Positions 15,575-26,038 of a stretch of DNA of 32,630 nucleotides are shown here, piece by piece (position 1 is the first letter of the stretch; each line of letters opens with the position of its first letter). A model generated the notes under the pieces. That model searched no databases. It worked only from the letters and a program-made list of their open reading frames with translations, and was not told where the DNA came from. Origin of the DNA: an uncultured Burkholderiales bacterium (lineage in GTDB: Bacteria; Pseudomonadota; Gammaproteobacteria; Burkholderiales; Casimicrobiaceae). Both the position numbers and the translations under genes were made by a program. The stretch spans positions 1 through 32,630 of the forward strand of contig CALDYQ010000022.1 of assembly GCA_937944385.1 (NCBI GenBank). Direction: 5' to 3'.

Positions 15575-15698
15575 GCGTTCTCTTCCTTTCCGGATTCGTG
15601 CGCCAACCTGCATTATCGACCCGACGTTGCCGTCGATGCACGACGTTATCGAACATCAGCCGGGTTACTCCGCTGTCGTCGACTCTTGCGCTAGCCCG

Positions 15699-16058
15699 TC
15701 AGTTCGACGAGACGTCGAACGCCGCGTGCAGCCATTCGAGGGCGCCGTCGGCATCGGCAAAGATCACGTCGAAGCGGCAAGGCGGCGATCCCGGGTAGCC
15801 GCTCAGCCAGAGTTGCGCGGCGGTCGCCAGCCGCCGCTGTTTGTCGCGGGTGATGCTCGAGCGCGCTCCGCCGAAGCGGTCGTCCGAACGCAGACGAACC
15901 TCGATGAACACGATCGTCTGACCCTCGCGGGCGATCAGATCGATCTCTCCGAAACGACACGACCAGTTGCGTTCCAGAATGTCCAGACCGGACGCGCTGA
16001 CGAGCGCCGCGGCGCGCGCCTCCGCTCGCTTTCCCGCGGTCTGCGCGCGAGTGACCAT
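15699..16058 (-). CDS. yraN: YraN, UPF0102 family nuclease-like protein
   Basis: A small protein of about 119 residues with the restriction-endonuclease-like fold of the YraN family. GEIDLIAREGQTIVFIEVRLR carries the E, D and ExK/R-like positions, followed by RFGGARSSITRDKQRRL. The function is not established. ATG at 16058 gives the natural start (MVTRAQTAGKRAEARAAAL). A GTG at 16088 immediately after the lpoA stop would add 10 residues and may serve coupled translation. It follows lpoA directly in the conserved rsmI-lpoA-yraN-dolP neighbourhood. Confidence 0.9.
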   Translation of the reverse strand: MVTRAQTAGKRAEARAAALVSASGLDILERNWSCRFGEIDLIAREGQTIVFIEVRLRSDDRFGGARSSITRDKQRRLATAAQLWLSGYPGSPPCRFDVIFADADGALEWLHAAFDVSSN

Positions 16059-16088
16059 TCTCCCCGGTCTCGGCAGCGACCTGACCAC

Positions 16089-17267
16089 TCAGGGGCCAAG
16101 GCGAACCAGCCGCCGTTCGCGGAATTCGCCCACCGCAGGCGTGCGTCGGTACTGCCGGTCGCGGAGCTCCAGTCGACCGATCGCGCCTTCCAGCCGATCG
16201 GGCGCATCCGCGCCCCTCGCAGCCAGCGCAAGCCGCGCGGCGTCCACGCCGAGCGCGTGCAGGCGAAGCAACGTAGGTGAGGCAACGTCTGCGGGCGTGT
16301 AGCGCTCCCATTGTGCGCTGTCGCTGTCGACCACGAGCGGCGCGTCGGCAATCCGCACGCCGGTCCAGTCAACGACGCGCTCGAGTTCGACCTCGTAGCT
16401 CGCGGTCGTGATGTAGATCGCGATGCCGCGCAAAAACGGCCGCAGCTCGGAAAGCGTGCGTGCGCTGCCGGCGAAGATCACGCAGTCGACTCCGTCGGCA
16501 CGCCACTCGGCTGCACTGCGCTGCCACTGCGCCCGTGGAGGAACGGCGACCGAGCGCAGCGGCTGCGCACTGGCGTCACGCCACCAGGCTGCGACCGCCA
16601 CGGCCACGCGCGTGGCGATGGGCCCGCTACCCTCGAGCAGCAGCGTGCCGCGGCAGCCGTCCGTGATGGCCCGCTGGGCGATGGTCTCGGCCTCACTCTC
16701 GAGATCCGGCGACACGGTGAGAAAGGGCTTGGGCGGTGGCGCGCCGAGCGGCGCGAGAAGCAAGGTCGGGCGCGCGCGTGCCGGTGGCGCCGCCATCAAC
16801 GTGGCCACGTCGGCGCGCCCAAGTGGCCCGATGATCCAATCGACACCGTGATCCGAGCACCCGTCATAGGCAGCGGACACACTCAGGCGTCCGCCGTAGG
16901 TGCAGTCGACCCACTCGACCGCGCCTTCGGCGACGCGCAAGGCTTGCTGGATGCCTTGCCGAACCGCCTGGGCCGCACGGCCGAGCAACGCGTCCTCGAT
17001 CGGCAGCAAGACGCCGATGCGCATACCCGCGGAAGAGGCACCGGCGGCGGCAGAGGGCAACCCATCGCTCCGGCGCGACGACGGCTCTGGCAGGGCGGCT
17101 TCGGACACGGCGGAGGTACTCGTCAGTGCGAAGGCACTGGGGATGCAAACGAGCGCGACGGAAAGCGCAAACGCGCCCCATGCGCTCAGCCCCGCGCGTC
17201 GCCCGGCGACCCGCCCTGAACGCGTCACGGGCCGAACTGCGCGCTCCTTCGTACACTGACTCACCAT
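16089..17267 (-). CDS. lpoA: LpoA-like penicillin-binding protein activator
   Basis: A 392-residue periplasmic protein with a type-1 periplasmic-binding fold, recognisable from MRIGVLLPIEDALLGRAAQA and WIIGPLGRADVATLMAAPP. It is the counterpart of the C-terminal domain of E. coli LpoA, which activates PBP1A; the N-terminal TPR-like domain of E. coli LpoA is absent. The N-terminus has a basic region and the hydrophobic run GAFALSVALVCIPSAFA, a signal peptide without a clear lipobox, so it may be a soluble periplasmic form. ATG at 17267 shares CATG with the divergent rsmI start; GTG at 17228 is an alternative that keeps the signal peptide. The frame stays open to 17567 inside rsmI, but that part is not credible. 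The name rests on fold, length and neighbours. Confidence 0.75.
   Translation of the reverse strand: MVSQCTKERAVRPVTRSGRVAGRRAGLSAWGAFALSVALVCIPSAFALTSTSAVSEAALPEPSSRRSDGLPSAAAGASSAGMRIGVLLPIEDALLGRAAQAVRQGIQQALRVAEGAVEWVDCTYGGRLSVSAAYDGCSDHGVDWIIGPLGRADVATLMAAPPARARPTLLLAPLGAPPPKPFLTVSPDLESEAETIAQRAITDGCRGTLLLEGSGPIATRVAVAVAAWWRDASAQPLRSVAVPPRAQWQRSAAEWRADGVDCVIFAGSARTLSELRPFLRGIAIYITTASYEVELERVVDWTGVRIADAPLVVDSDSAQWERYTPADVASPTLLRLHALGVDAARLALAARGADAPDRLEGAIGRLELRDRQYRRTPAVGEFRERRLVRLGP
17252..17257 (+). promoter_or_regulatory. Candidate -10 box of rsmI, leaderless geometry
   Basis: TACACT ends 8 bases before the rsmI ATG at 17266, with no ribosome binding site between. The spacing equals that before rpiA and the J-like/RDD/TPR gene. 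The box lies inside the start region of lpoA if lpoA begins at 17267. Confidence 0.4.
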
Positions 17268-18192
17268 GGCCGCCGATTCCGCCTCGCTGATGCGCTCGAC
17301 CCTTGCGAGGGACGGGCAGACGCCATCCCCTCTTCCGGCCGCATTGTATGTAGCGGCCACCCCGCTCGGAAATCTGGGCGACATGACGTTGCGCGGGCTC
17401 GACACCTTGCGCCGCGTCACGGCCATTGCCTGTGAAGACACCCGTGTGACCGCTGACCTCCTGCGTCTACTGGGTCTGACGGTCCCGGTGCTGATTTCGG
17501 TGCGCGAGCACAACGAGCAACGCGCGGCCGAGGGCGTGGTGGCCCGCATCGCCGACGGCGAGGCCATCGCCTATGTCAGTGATGCGGGCACCCCGGGCGT
17601 GAGCGACCCCGGTGCGCGGCTGGTGGCCGCTGTTCGTGCTGCCGGCCACCCGGTGGTTCCGGTGCCGGGGCCATCAGCCGTCACGGCTGCGCTCTCGGCC
17701 GCAGGCATCGCGGACACCGCGTTCACCTTCACCGGATTCATCCCGCGAGATCGCGCGGGCCGCCAGGCCTTCCTCGAGACGCTGGCGAAGCGTCAGGAGA
17801 CGACGATCTTCTTCGAGTCGCCGCACCGCATCGAGGCCACCCTCAGGGCTCTGGTGCAAGCGCTCGGCACCACCGAACCCGCGCGCCGTGTGGTGATCTG
17901 CCGCGAGTTGACCAAGCGCCATGAGGAGATCGTGAGTCTTGCCATCGACGGGCTCGTGGGGTGGGTCGAGGCGAATGCCTCGCGTCTGCGGGGGGAGTTC
18001 GTGGTTCTCGTCGCCGGGACGTCGACCCAGACGCCGGACACCGCGCTCGATGCGACGAGGCTCATGCGCGCGCTCGCGGCCGAGTTGCCACCCGCGCGCG
18101 CCGCCAAGATTGCCGCGCGCGTCACCGGGCTGCCGCGCGAGACCCTCTATGAGCTCGCGGGGACGCTGGCTTCGTCCGACTCACCGAGCTGA
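17266..18192 (+). CDS. rsmI: RsmI, 16S rRNA (cytidine-1402-2'-O)-methyltransferase
   Basis: A 308-residue SAM-dependent methyltransferase of the tetrapyrrole methylase fold. Motifs are LYVAATPLGNLGDMTLRGL (about 28-46), ACEDTRVTADLLRLLG, AYVSDAGTPGVSDPGARLV and the PGPSAVTAALSAAGI loop, then FFESPHRIEATL and ICRELTKRHEEI. It methylates C1402 in the ribosomal decoding centre together with RsmH. The start at 17266 gives a 26-residue lead before the first strand; ATG at 17290 is an alternative. It is divergent from lpoA, the usual arrangement. Confidence 0.95.
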   Translation: MAADSASLMRSTLARDGQTPSPLPAALYVAATPLGNLGDMTLRGLDTLRRVTAIACEDTRVTADLLRLLGLTVPVLISVREHNEQRAAEGVVARIADGEAIAYVSDAGTPGVSDPGARLVAAVRAAGHPVVPVPGPSAVTAALSAAGIADTAFTFTGFIPRDRAGRQAFLETLAKRQETTIFFESPHRIEATLRALVQALGTTEPARRVVICRELTKRHEEIVSLAIDGLVGWVEANASRLRGEFVVLVAGTSTQTPDTALDATRLMRALAAELPPARAAKIAARVTGLPRETLYELAGTLASSDSPS

Positions 18193-18237
18193 GATCGACG
18201 GCGTGCTCGCCTCGCCGACTGCATCGGATGCGGCCGA

Positions 18238-18243
18238 TACAAT
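18238..18243 (+). promoter_or_regulatory. Candidate -10 box of the mla operon
   Basis: TACAAT within GCCGATACAATCG, 73 bases before the mlaF ATG. The possible -35 (CCGACT, 17-base spacing) matches only GAC of the consensus. Confidence 0.45.
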
Positions 18244-18316
18244 CGAAATCACCCTCAAAAGCGGTGCTGCCGGGCGCTGACAACCTTCGTTCGCAACCGC
18301 TCCCGTTCCTCCGAGC

Positions 18317-19129
18317 ATGGCCCCCTTCGTCGAACTGGCCGATGTCACCTTCGGGTACAACGCCTCGCGCACCATCCTGTCCGGCATCACGCTCGCCGTG
18401 CCGCGCGGCAAGCTCGTCGCCGTCATGGGCGGGTCGGGCTGCGGCAAGACGACGGTGCTCCGATTGATCTGCGGCCAGCACAAGCCCAGTCTCGGAGAAG
18501 TCCGCGTGGGCGGCCGCTCCGTCGCCGCGATGAACCGCGAGGAACTTCAGGCCCATCGGCGGCGTCTCGGCATGCTCTTCCAGTTCGGTGCGCTGTTCAC
18601 CGACATGACCGTATTCGACAACATCGCCTTCCCGATGCGGGAACACACCGCGCTGCCCGAGCCGGTGATCCACGACATGGTGCTCATGAAGCTCAATGCC
18701 GTAGGGCTGCGTGGCACCGCAGAGCTGAAACCTTCGGAGCTTTCCGGCGGCATGGCCCGACGCGTGGCGCTCGCCCGTTCGATCGCGCTCGACCCGGAGC
18801 TCGTGCTCTACGACGAGCCGTTTGCAGGGCTTGATCCGATCTCGCTCTCGGTGGTCGGGCAGTTGATCCGCAAGCTCAACGATGCCTTGGGCATGACCTC
18901 GATCCTCGTGACGCATGACATTCAGGAGTCACTGAAGATCGTCGATTACATCTACTTCATTTCCGAGGGCCGCGTCGTCGCAGAAGGCACGCCCGAAGCC
19001 ATCCGCGCATCCAGCGACCCCTTCGTGCGGCAGTTCGTCGACGGCGAGATCGACGGACCGGTCCGGTTTCACTATCCGGCGCCGCCGCTGGCCGCACAGT
19101 TCGGCGCACCCGTGGGCGCGAGGCACTGA
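18317..19129 (+). CDS. mlaF: MlaF, ATPase of the phospholipid transport ABC complex
   Basis: A 270-residue ABC ATPase. Walker A is GGSGCGKTT, the signature is [15 protein letters not shown], Walker B is [13 protein letters not shown], and the switch His is in [10 protein letters not shown]. The C-terminal extension with [21 protein letters not shown] matches the MlaF tail that contacts MlaB. With MlaE, D and B it forms the inner-membrane complex that moves phospholipids between the inner and outer membranes. It is the first gene of the operon; the mlaE start overlaps its stop (TGATG). Confidence 0.96.
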   Translation: MAPFVELADVTFGYNASRTILSGITLAVPRGKLVAVMGGSGCGKTTVLRLICGQHKPSLGEVRVGGRSVAAMNREELQAHRRRLGMLFQFGALFTDMTVFDNIAFPMREHTALPEPVIHDMVLMKLNAVGLRGTAELKPSELSGGMARRVALARSIALDPELVLYDEPFAGLDPISLSVVGQLIRKLNDALGMTSILVTHDIQESLKIVDYIYFISEGRVVAEGTPEAIRASSDPFVRQFVDGEIDGPVRFHYPAPPLAAQFGAPVGARH

Positions 19130-19929
19130 TGGCACTGGACGCGCTCGCGAACGTGTTCGTCCGCCTGGGTACGGCGTCGCGCAAGGGCATCACGCGCCTC
19201 GGCTTCGCGATGCGCTTTCTTACCGCCGTGGTCAGCCACAGCGGCACCGCGCTCACGCGGCCGCGACTCGTCGTGCGCGAGGTGTACTTCGGTGGCGTGC
19301 TCTCGCTCGTCATCGTCGGCATCAGCGGACTGTTCATCGGGATGGTGCTCGCGCTCCAGGGGTATGAGACGCTGGTACGCTTCGGCGCGAGCGAATCGAT
19401 GGGGGTGCTCGTCGCGCTTTCCCTCGTGCGGGAGCTCGGACCCGTGGTGACGGGGCTCCTCTTCGCGAGCCGGGCCGGCTCTGCCGTCACCGCCGAAATC
19501 GGTCTCATGAAAACCACCGAGCAGCTCGCGGCCATGGAAGTCATGGCCGTCGATCCGATCGCCCGCGTGGTCGCACCGCGATTCTGGGCGGGCGTGATCT
19601 CGATGCCGCTGCTCGCCGCGATCTTCTCGATGCTCGGCATTTACGGTGGCTTCGTGGTCGGTGTGCCACTGCTCGGCATCGATGCCGGTGCCTTCTGGGG
19701 TCAAATGCAGGCTGCCGTCGACTGGCGCCACGACGTGCTGAACGGCGTCATCAAGAGCGTGGTCTTTGCTGTGGCGGTTTCGCTGATTGCGGTGTTCGAA
19801 GGCTACGACTGCACCCCGACGGCCGAAGGTGTGTCTGCAGCCACGACACGCACGGTCGTCACCTCGGCCATCGCCATCCTTGCCCTTGATTTCGTGCTCA
19901 CGGTTTTCATGTTCCGTGGGGGAGTCTGA
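19129..19929 (+). CDS. mlaE: MlaE, permease of the phospholipid transport complex
   Basis: A 266-residue membrane protein of the MlaE/YrbE family. Typical blocks are [64 protein letters not shown] (read as consecutive blocks) and the [24 protein letters not shown] coupling region that meets the MlaF ATPase. Five to six hydrophobic segments are visible. It is translationally coupled to mlaF and followed one base later by mlaD. Confidence 0.96.
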   Translation: MALDALANVFVRLGTASRKGITRLGFAMRFLTAVVSHSGTALTRPRLVVREVYFGGVLSLVIVGISGLFIGMVLALQGYETLVRFGASESMGVLVALSLVRELGPVVTGLLFASRAGSAVTAEIGLMKTTEQLAAMEVMAVDPIARVVAPRFWAGVISMPLLAAIFSMLGIYGGFVVGVPLLGIDAGAFWGQMQAAVDWRHDVLNGVIKSVVFAVAVSLIAVFEGYDCTPTAEGVSAATTRTVVTSAIAILALDFVLTVFMFRGGV

Positions 19930-19930
19930 A

Positions 19931-20461
19931 ATGACACAACGTGCGATCGACCTTTGGGTCGGCATCTTTGTCGCGATCGGTCTCGCGGCGCTCCTCTTTC
20001 TCGCGCTCAAGGTCGGGAACCTGCTCAAGTTCAACGAGGATGCGCACGGTTACGTGATCGAAGCTCGCTTCGACAACATCGGGAACCTGAAGCCGCGTGC
20101 TCCGGTCAGGAGTGCAGGTGTCGTGGTTGGTCGCGTGGAGTCGATCGCGCTCGATGGCAAGACCTTCGAGGCCGTGGCCCGGCTGCGGATCGACAACCGT
20201 TTCCAGTTCACGCGCGACACGATCGCAGCGATCTACACCTCGGGCCTGCTCGGCGAGCAGTTCGTGGGACTCGAAGCCGGGGGCGACACGGTGATGCTCA
20301 AGGACGGAGACACGTTGCGGAAGACCCAGTCGGCGATGCAACTCGAAAAGCTCGTGTCCCAGTTCCTGTTCAGCCGGGCTGCGGACGGTCCGAGCGGCCC
20401 TGCTGGCGCTACACCGGCACCCACGCCGCCCTCGTCATCTTCGTCGGGAGTCAAGCCGTGA
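19931..20461 (+). CDS. mlaD: MlaD, MCE-domain periplasmic subunit
   Basis: A 176-residue protein with one N-terminal membrane anchor (VGIFVAIGLAALLFLALKVG) and one MCE domain (about 38-120: FDNIGNLKPRAPVRSAGVVV, IYTSGLLGEQFVGLEAGGD). MlaD forms a hexameric ring that passes phospholipid between MlaE and MlaC. The C-terminal 30 residues are Pro/Ser-rich. The start ATG at 19931 has GGGGGAG upstream. Its TGA overlaps the mlaA GTG start. Confidence 0.96.
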   Translation: MTQRAIDLWVGIFVAIGLAALLFLALKVGNLLKFNEDAHGYVIEARFDNIGNLKPRAPVRSAGVVVGRVESIALDGKTFEAVARLRIDNRFQFTRDTIAAIYTSGLLGEQFVGLEAGGDTVMLKDGDTLRKTQSAMQLEKLVSQFLFSRAADGPSGPAGATPAPTPPSSSSSGVKP

Positions 20462-21159
20462 CCGTTTCTCTCCGCCCAACCGTCCTCGTGTCCGCGCTTG
20501 CGGCCCTCACCCTCTCGGGCTGCGCCTCGTTCCGAGCCGCTGCACCGGGCGACCCGCTGGAGCCGGTCAATCGGGGCATTCACTCTTTCAACAGCACGTT
20601 CGATCACTACCTGTTCCGTCCGATCGCCAAGGGCTATGACGCGGTCATGCCGACACCGGTCAAGCAGGGGGTATCGAACGTCTTCCAGAACATGGCGGAC
20701 GTACAGTCATTCGTCAACAGTGCCCTGCAGGGCAAGGCGGCAAAGGCGGGCGACGATCTGGGTCGGGTGATCATCAACACCACGCTCGGCCTGGGCGGCC
20801 TCTTCGACCATGCGAGTGCCATGGGCATCGAGCGTGGGAACGAGGACTTCGGCCAGACGCTCGGACACTGGGGCATCGGGCCCGGGCCCTACCTCGTGCT
20901 GCCGTTCCTCGGCCCGTCGAGCCTGCGCGACTTCGGCGGACGGCTGCTAGATAGTCAGATCGATCCGTTGGGCTATGTGTCCCCCGTCAAGGCGAGCAAT
21001 GCGTTACAGGGACTACGCGTCGTGGACACCCGGGTGAGCCTCTTCCCGTTCGACCAACTGCTCGCGCAGGCAGCGCTCGACCGCTACACGTTCACGCGCT
21101 CGGCCTATCTGCAACGCCGAGAAAGCCTCGTGCTCGACGGCAAACGACCCAAGGAATGA
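20458..21159 (+). CDS. mlaA: MlaA (VacJ) outer-membrane lipoprotein
   Basis: A 233-residue lipoprotein. The signal peptide ends at the lipobox LTLSGC. MlaA motifs include DPLEPVNRGIHSFNSTFD, VNSALQGKAAKAGDDLGR, INTTLGLGGLFDHAS and EDFGQTLGHWGIGPGPYLVLP. It removes phospholipids from the outer leaflet and hands them to MlaC. GTG at 20458 overlaps the mlaD stop by two bases and gives a proper signal peptide, so it is preferred over the longer open frame. mlaA inside the mla operon is common in betaproteobacteria and differs from E. coli, where it is unlinked. Confidence 0.95.
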   Translation: MTVSLRPTVLVSALAALTLSGCASFRAAAPGDPLEPVNRGIHSFNSTFDHYLFRPIAKGYDAVMPTPVKQGVSNVFQNMADVQSFVNSALQGKAAKAGDDLGRVIINTTLGLGGLFDHASAMGIERGNEDFGQTLGHWGIGPGPYLVLPFLGPSSLRDFGGRLLDSQIDPLGYVSPVKASNALQGLRVVDTRVSLFPFDQLLAQAALDRYTFTRSAYLQRRESLVLDGKRPKE

Positions 21160-21166
21160 AGCCCAG

Positions 21167-21808
21167 ATGAACCTTCGCGTCCGCCTTTCGCGCCTCGCCC
21201 TGTCCGTGAGCAGCATCCTTGCGTGGATCATTGCGTCGGTGCTCGCGACCGTCGTGTTGGCCGCCCCAATGGCACCCGCAATGGCACCCGATGAGCAGGT
21301 GCGCAAGGTCTCGAGCGAAGTCACCGCGATCCTCAAGTCGGATCCGAACATTCTCGGCAATCCTTCGAAGCTGCGCGAACTGATCGAGTCGAAGCTCTTG
21401 CCGAACTTCAATTTCGCTCGAATGACCCAGCTCGCGATGGGGCGGAACTGGGCGCGCGCCACACCGGAACAGCAAGCGGCGCTCACGCGTGAGTTCCAGA
21501 CGCTTCTCGTCCGCACGTATTCGGGCGCGCTCGCCAACTTCCGCAACAACACGATCGAGATCCGGCCGCTGCGTGTGCAACCGACCGATACGGATGTCAC
21601 CGTGCGCACGCAGGTCATGCAGCCCAATGGGCAGGGCATCCCCATCGACTACGCGATGGAGAAGTTGCCCGACGGTCGCTGGCAGGCCTACGACGTCAGC
21701 GTGGGCGGGGTCAGCCTGGTCACCAACTATCGCGACGAGTTCAATGCGGTCGTGCGCGATCAGGGTGTGGACGCGCTGATTCGGCAGTTGCAGTCGAGAA
21801 ACAAGTGA
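21167..21808 (+). CDS. mlaC: MlaC, periplasmic phospholipid-binding protein
   Basis: A 213-residue periplasmic carrier. The N-terminal signal peptide (about 1-33, IIASVLATVVLAAP) precedes the MlaC domain with LLPNFNFARMTQLAMGRNWARA, LVRTYSGALANFRNNTIEI and WQAYDVSVGGVSLVTNYRDEF. It ferries lipid between MlaA-porin at the outer membrane and MlaFEDB at the inner membrane. A perfect 12-base tandem repeat at 21267-21290 doubles the MAPA residues near the cleavage site. AAGGA lies upstream of the ATG. Confidence 0.95.
   Translation: MNLRVRLSRLALSVSSILAWIIASVLATVVLAAPMAPAMAPDEQVRKVSSEVTAILKSDPNILGNPSKLRELIESKLLPNFNFARMTQLAMGRNWARATPEQQAALTREFQTLLVRTYSGALANFRNNTIEIRPLRVQPTDTDVTVRTQVMQPNGQGIPIDYAMEKLPDGRWQAYDVSVGGVSLVTNYRDEFNAVVRDQGVDALIRQLQSRNK
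21267..21290 (+). repeat. 12-bp tandem duplication in mlaC
   Basis: CAATGGCACCCG occurs twice, end to end, with no mismatch. It keeps the frame and duplicates the AMAP residues just after the likely signal peptide cleavage region. Confidence 0.9.
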
Positions 21809-21812
21809 CAGC

Positions 21813-22097
21813 GTGAGCGCCGAATTGGCTACAGCGCACGCGATGGAACTAAAACTCACCGGCGCGCTCGATGCGACGACCGTGCCCGCACTCTGGACTG
21901 CGCATTCCAACCAGAGCGCGGGCAAGGACGGCTGTGTCATCGACCTGGGCGGGGTCGCGCAAATCGACTCGGCGGGTCTTGCGTTTGTGACGGCCCTCTC
22001 GCGCACACTTGGCGGCGCGCGGCTCATCAATGTTCCGGCCAAAGCCCGTGTTCTCGCGCGGGCTTACGACGTCGAGGCGCTGCTCGGCGACTCCTAG
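21813..22097 (+). CDS. mlaB: MlaB, STAS-domain subunit
   Basis: A 94-residue STAS protein. The core CVIDLGGVAQIDSAGLAFVTAL has the conserved Asp-Ser of the STAS loop. MlaB binds MlaF and is needed for complex assembly and activity. GTG at 21813 lies 4 bases after mlaC; an in-frame ATG at 21843 would remove 10 residues from the N-terminus and is a possible alternative. Its TAG stop forms part of the TAGAAT box before the next ABC gene. Confidence 0.9.
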   Translation: MSAELATAHAMELKLTGALDATTVPALWTAHSNQSAGKDGCVIDLGGVAQIDSAGLAFVTALSRTLGGARLINVPAKARVLARAYDVEALLGDS

Positions 22098-22100
22098 AAT
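22095..22100 (+). promoter_or_regulatory. Candidate -10 box of the ABC-2 exporter genes, on the mlaB stop codon
   Basis: TAGAAT includes the mlaB TAG and is followed by TACGGGTTTTCC. TCGAGG lies at 17-base spacing as a possible -35. The same arrangement occurs at the trmD/rplS junction. Confidence 0.4.
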
Positions 22101-22131
22101 TACGGGTTTTCCCAGTGCGCCCGACCCGAAC

Positions 22132-23058
22132 GTGACCTCCTCTCCACCCGCCGTCGAATTCGAGCGGGTCAGCAAGACATTCCCTGCTGCCTCAGGCGCG
22201 GTTCGGGCGCTCGATGACGTGTCCTTCACGGTCGAGCAAGGAGAGTTTTTCGCCCTCCTGGGCCCGAACGGCGCCGGCAAGACGACCCTGATCTCGGTGC
22301 TCGCCGGCCTTGCACGCCCAACCTCAGGGACTGCGCGCGTGCTCGGCTTCGACGTCACACGCGACTATCGCGAGGCGCGCTCGCGGCTCGGCGTGGTCCC
22401 GCAGGAACTCGTGTTCGATCCGTTCTTCACGGTCCGCGAGACGCTCGAGCTGCAGGCACGCTACTACGGCGTGCGCGAGGCCGGGCCCTGGATCGACGAG
22501 CTTCTCACGCAGCTCGATCTCACGCACAAGGCCCGCGCGAACATGCGTGCGCTTTCCGGCGGCATGAAGCGCCGCGTCATGGTCGGTCAGGCGCTCGTGC
22601 ACAAGCCGCCGGTCATCGTGCTCGACGAGCCCACGGCCGGCGTCGACGTGGAGCTCCGCCAAAACCTCTGGGCCTTCATGAAGCGCCTGAACGGTGAGGG
22701 ACACACGATCATCCTCACCACCCATTACCTCGAGGAGGCTGAATCGCTCTGCACGCGCGTGGCCATGCTGAAGGCCGGGCGGCTCGTGGCGCTCGACTCG
22801 ACCGAGCGGCTGCTGCGCGGCGTCGGTGGGGTGAGCGTGGAGATCTCGGCCGAACGGCTGCCGGAGGCCCTCGCAGAGTCGGCCACGCTTCAGGCCTCGG
22901 GGGCCTTTGGATTCACGCTGCCGGATCACGCGGCGCTCGAGGGCGTGCTTGCCGCGTTTCGTTCGGCCGGCGTCTCAGTACGCGAGCTGCGTGTCGGCGG
23001 GGCCGATCTCGAGCAGGCGTTCCTGCGACTCACCGCGCGCGATGCGGGGACGGCATGA
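22132..23058 (+). CDS. ABC-2 type exporter, ATP-binding protein
   Basis: A 308-residue ATPase. Walker A is GPNGAGKTT, the signature is LSGGMKRRVMVGQAL, Walker B is VIVLDEPTAGVD and the switch His is in TTHYLEEAE. It belongs to the family of YadG and CcmA-like multidrug or polysaccharide exporters. GTG at 22132 is chosen because it gives a normal N-terminus (MTSSPPAVEFERVSK) and lies after the mlaB stop; upstream codons in this frame lie inside mlaB. The permease gene overlaps by ATGA. The pair regularly sits between mla and bolA-murA in betaproteobacteria. Substrate unknown. Confidence 0.92.
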   Translation: MTSSPPAVEFERVSKTFPAASGAVRALDDVSFTVEQGEFFALLGPNGAGKTTLISVLAGLARPTSGTARVLGFDVTRDYREARSRLGVVPQELVFDPFFTVRETLELQARYYGVREAGPWIDELLTQLDLTHKARANMRALSGGMKRRVMVGQALVHKPPVIVLDEPTAGVDVELRQNLWAFMKRLNGEGHTIILTTHYLEEAESLCTRVAMLKAGRLVALDSTERLLRGVGGVSVEISAERLPEALAESATLQASGAFGFTLPDHAALEGVLAAFRSAGVSVRELRVGGADLEQAFLRLTARDAGTA

Positions 23059-23869
23059 GCATGGACATGACGAGGAAGCCTGCCATCGCGCGGGGCACGA
23101 TCCTCGGGCCTGGATTCCGCGCCCTGCTCGGCAAGGAAGTCCTGCGCTTCTGGAAGGTCGCCCTCCAGACGATCGTGGCCCCGGTGGTGACCACGCTGCT
23201 CTACCTCCTGATCTTCTCGCACGTTCTCGACGAGCATGTGCGGGTCTATGACGGGCGCGTCGCCTATACCGCCTTCCTCGTGCCGGGGCTCATCATGATG
23301 AGCATGCTGCAGAACGCATTCGCGAACAGTTCCTCCTCGCTCATCCAGTCGAAGATGATGAGGAATCTGATCTTCATCCTCCTGCCCCCGATCACCTCGC
23401 TCGAGATCTATCTCGCCTACGTGCTCGGTGCGGTGTTGCGCGGGCTCGCGGTCGGCTTTGGCGTCTGGCTCGTCACGCTGCCGTTCGTGCCCTGGCACGC
23501 GCTCGTGCCGGATCACCCGCTGTGGAACGTCGCCTTCGCCGTCTTCGGCAGTTCCGCGATGGGCACGCTCGGGCTGATTGCCGGTATCTGGAGCGAGAAG
23601 TTCGACCACCTCGCCGTATTCCAGAACTTCTTCATCATGCCGCTCACGTTTCTCTCGGGCGTCTTCTACTCGATCCACTCTCTGCCCGTGTTCTGGCAGA
23701 CGGTATCGCATCTCAATCCCTTCTTCTACATGATCGACGGGTTCCGCTACGGCTTCTTCGGCGCGGCTGATGTCTCACCCTGGCTCTCGCTCGCGATCCT
23801 TCTTCTCTTCAACCTCGTGCTCAGCGCGGTCGCGCTCCGTCTGCTTGCGACCGGCTACAAACTACGCTC

Positions 23870-23873
<4 letters not shown>
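23055..23873 (+). CDS. ABC-2 type exporter, permease (YadH-like)
   Basis: A 272-residue membrane protein. It contains the ABC-2 permease blocks FWKVALQTIVAPVVTTLLYL, AFLVPGLIMMSMLQNAFANS and FFIMPLTFLSGVFYSIHSLP, and a final hydrophobic helix before the basic tail. About six membrane segments are visible. It pairs with the preceding ATPase through a 4-base overlap, and its own stop overlaps the bolA start. The exported substrate is not known. Confidence 0.92.

Positions 23874-26034
<2,161 letters not shown>

Positions 26035-26038
<4 letters not shown>

Noticed and set aside
17268-17567. N-terminal extension of lpoA
   Set aside because: The extra 100 residues are Arg/Ser-rich, lie antisense inside rsmI and would bury the signal peptide.
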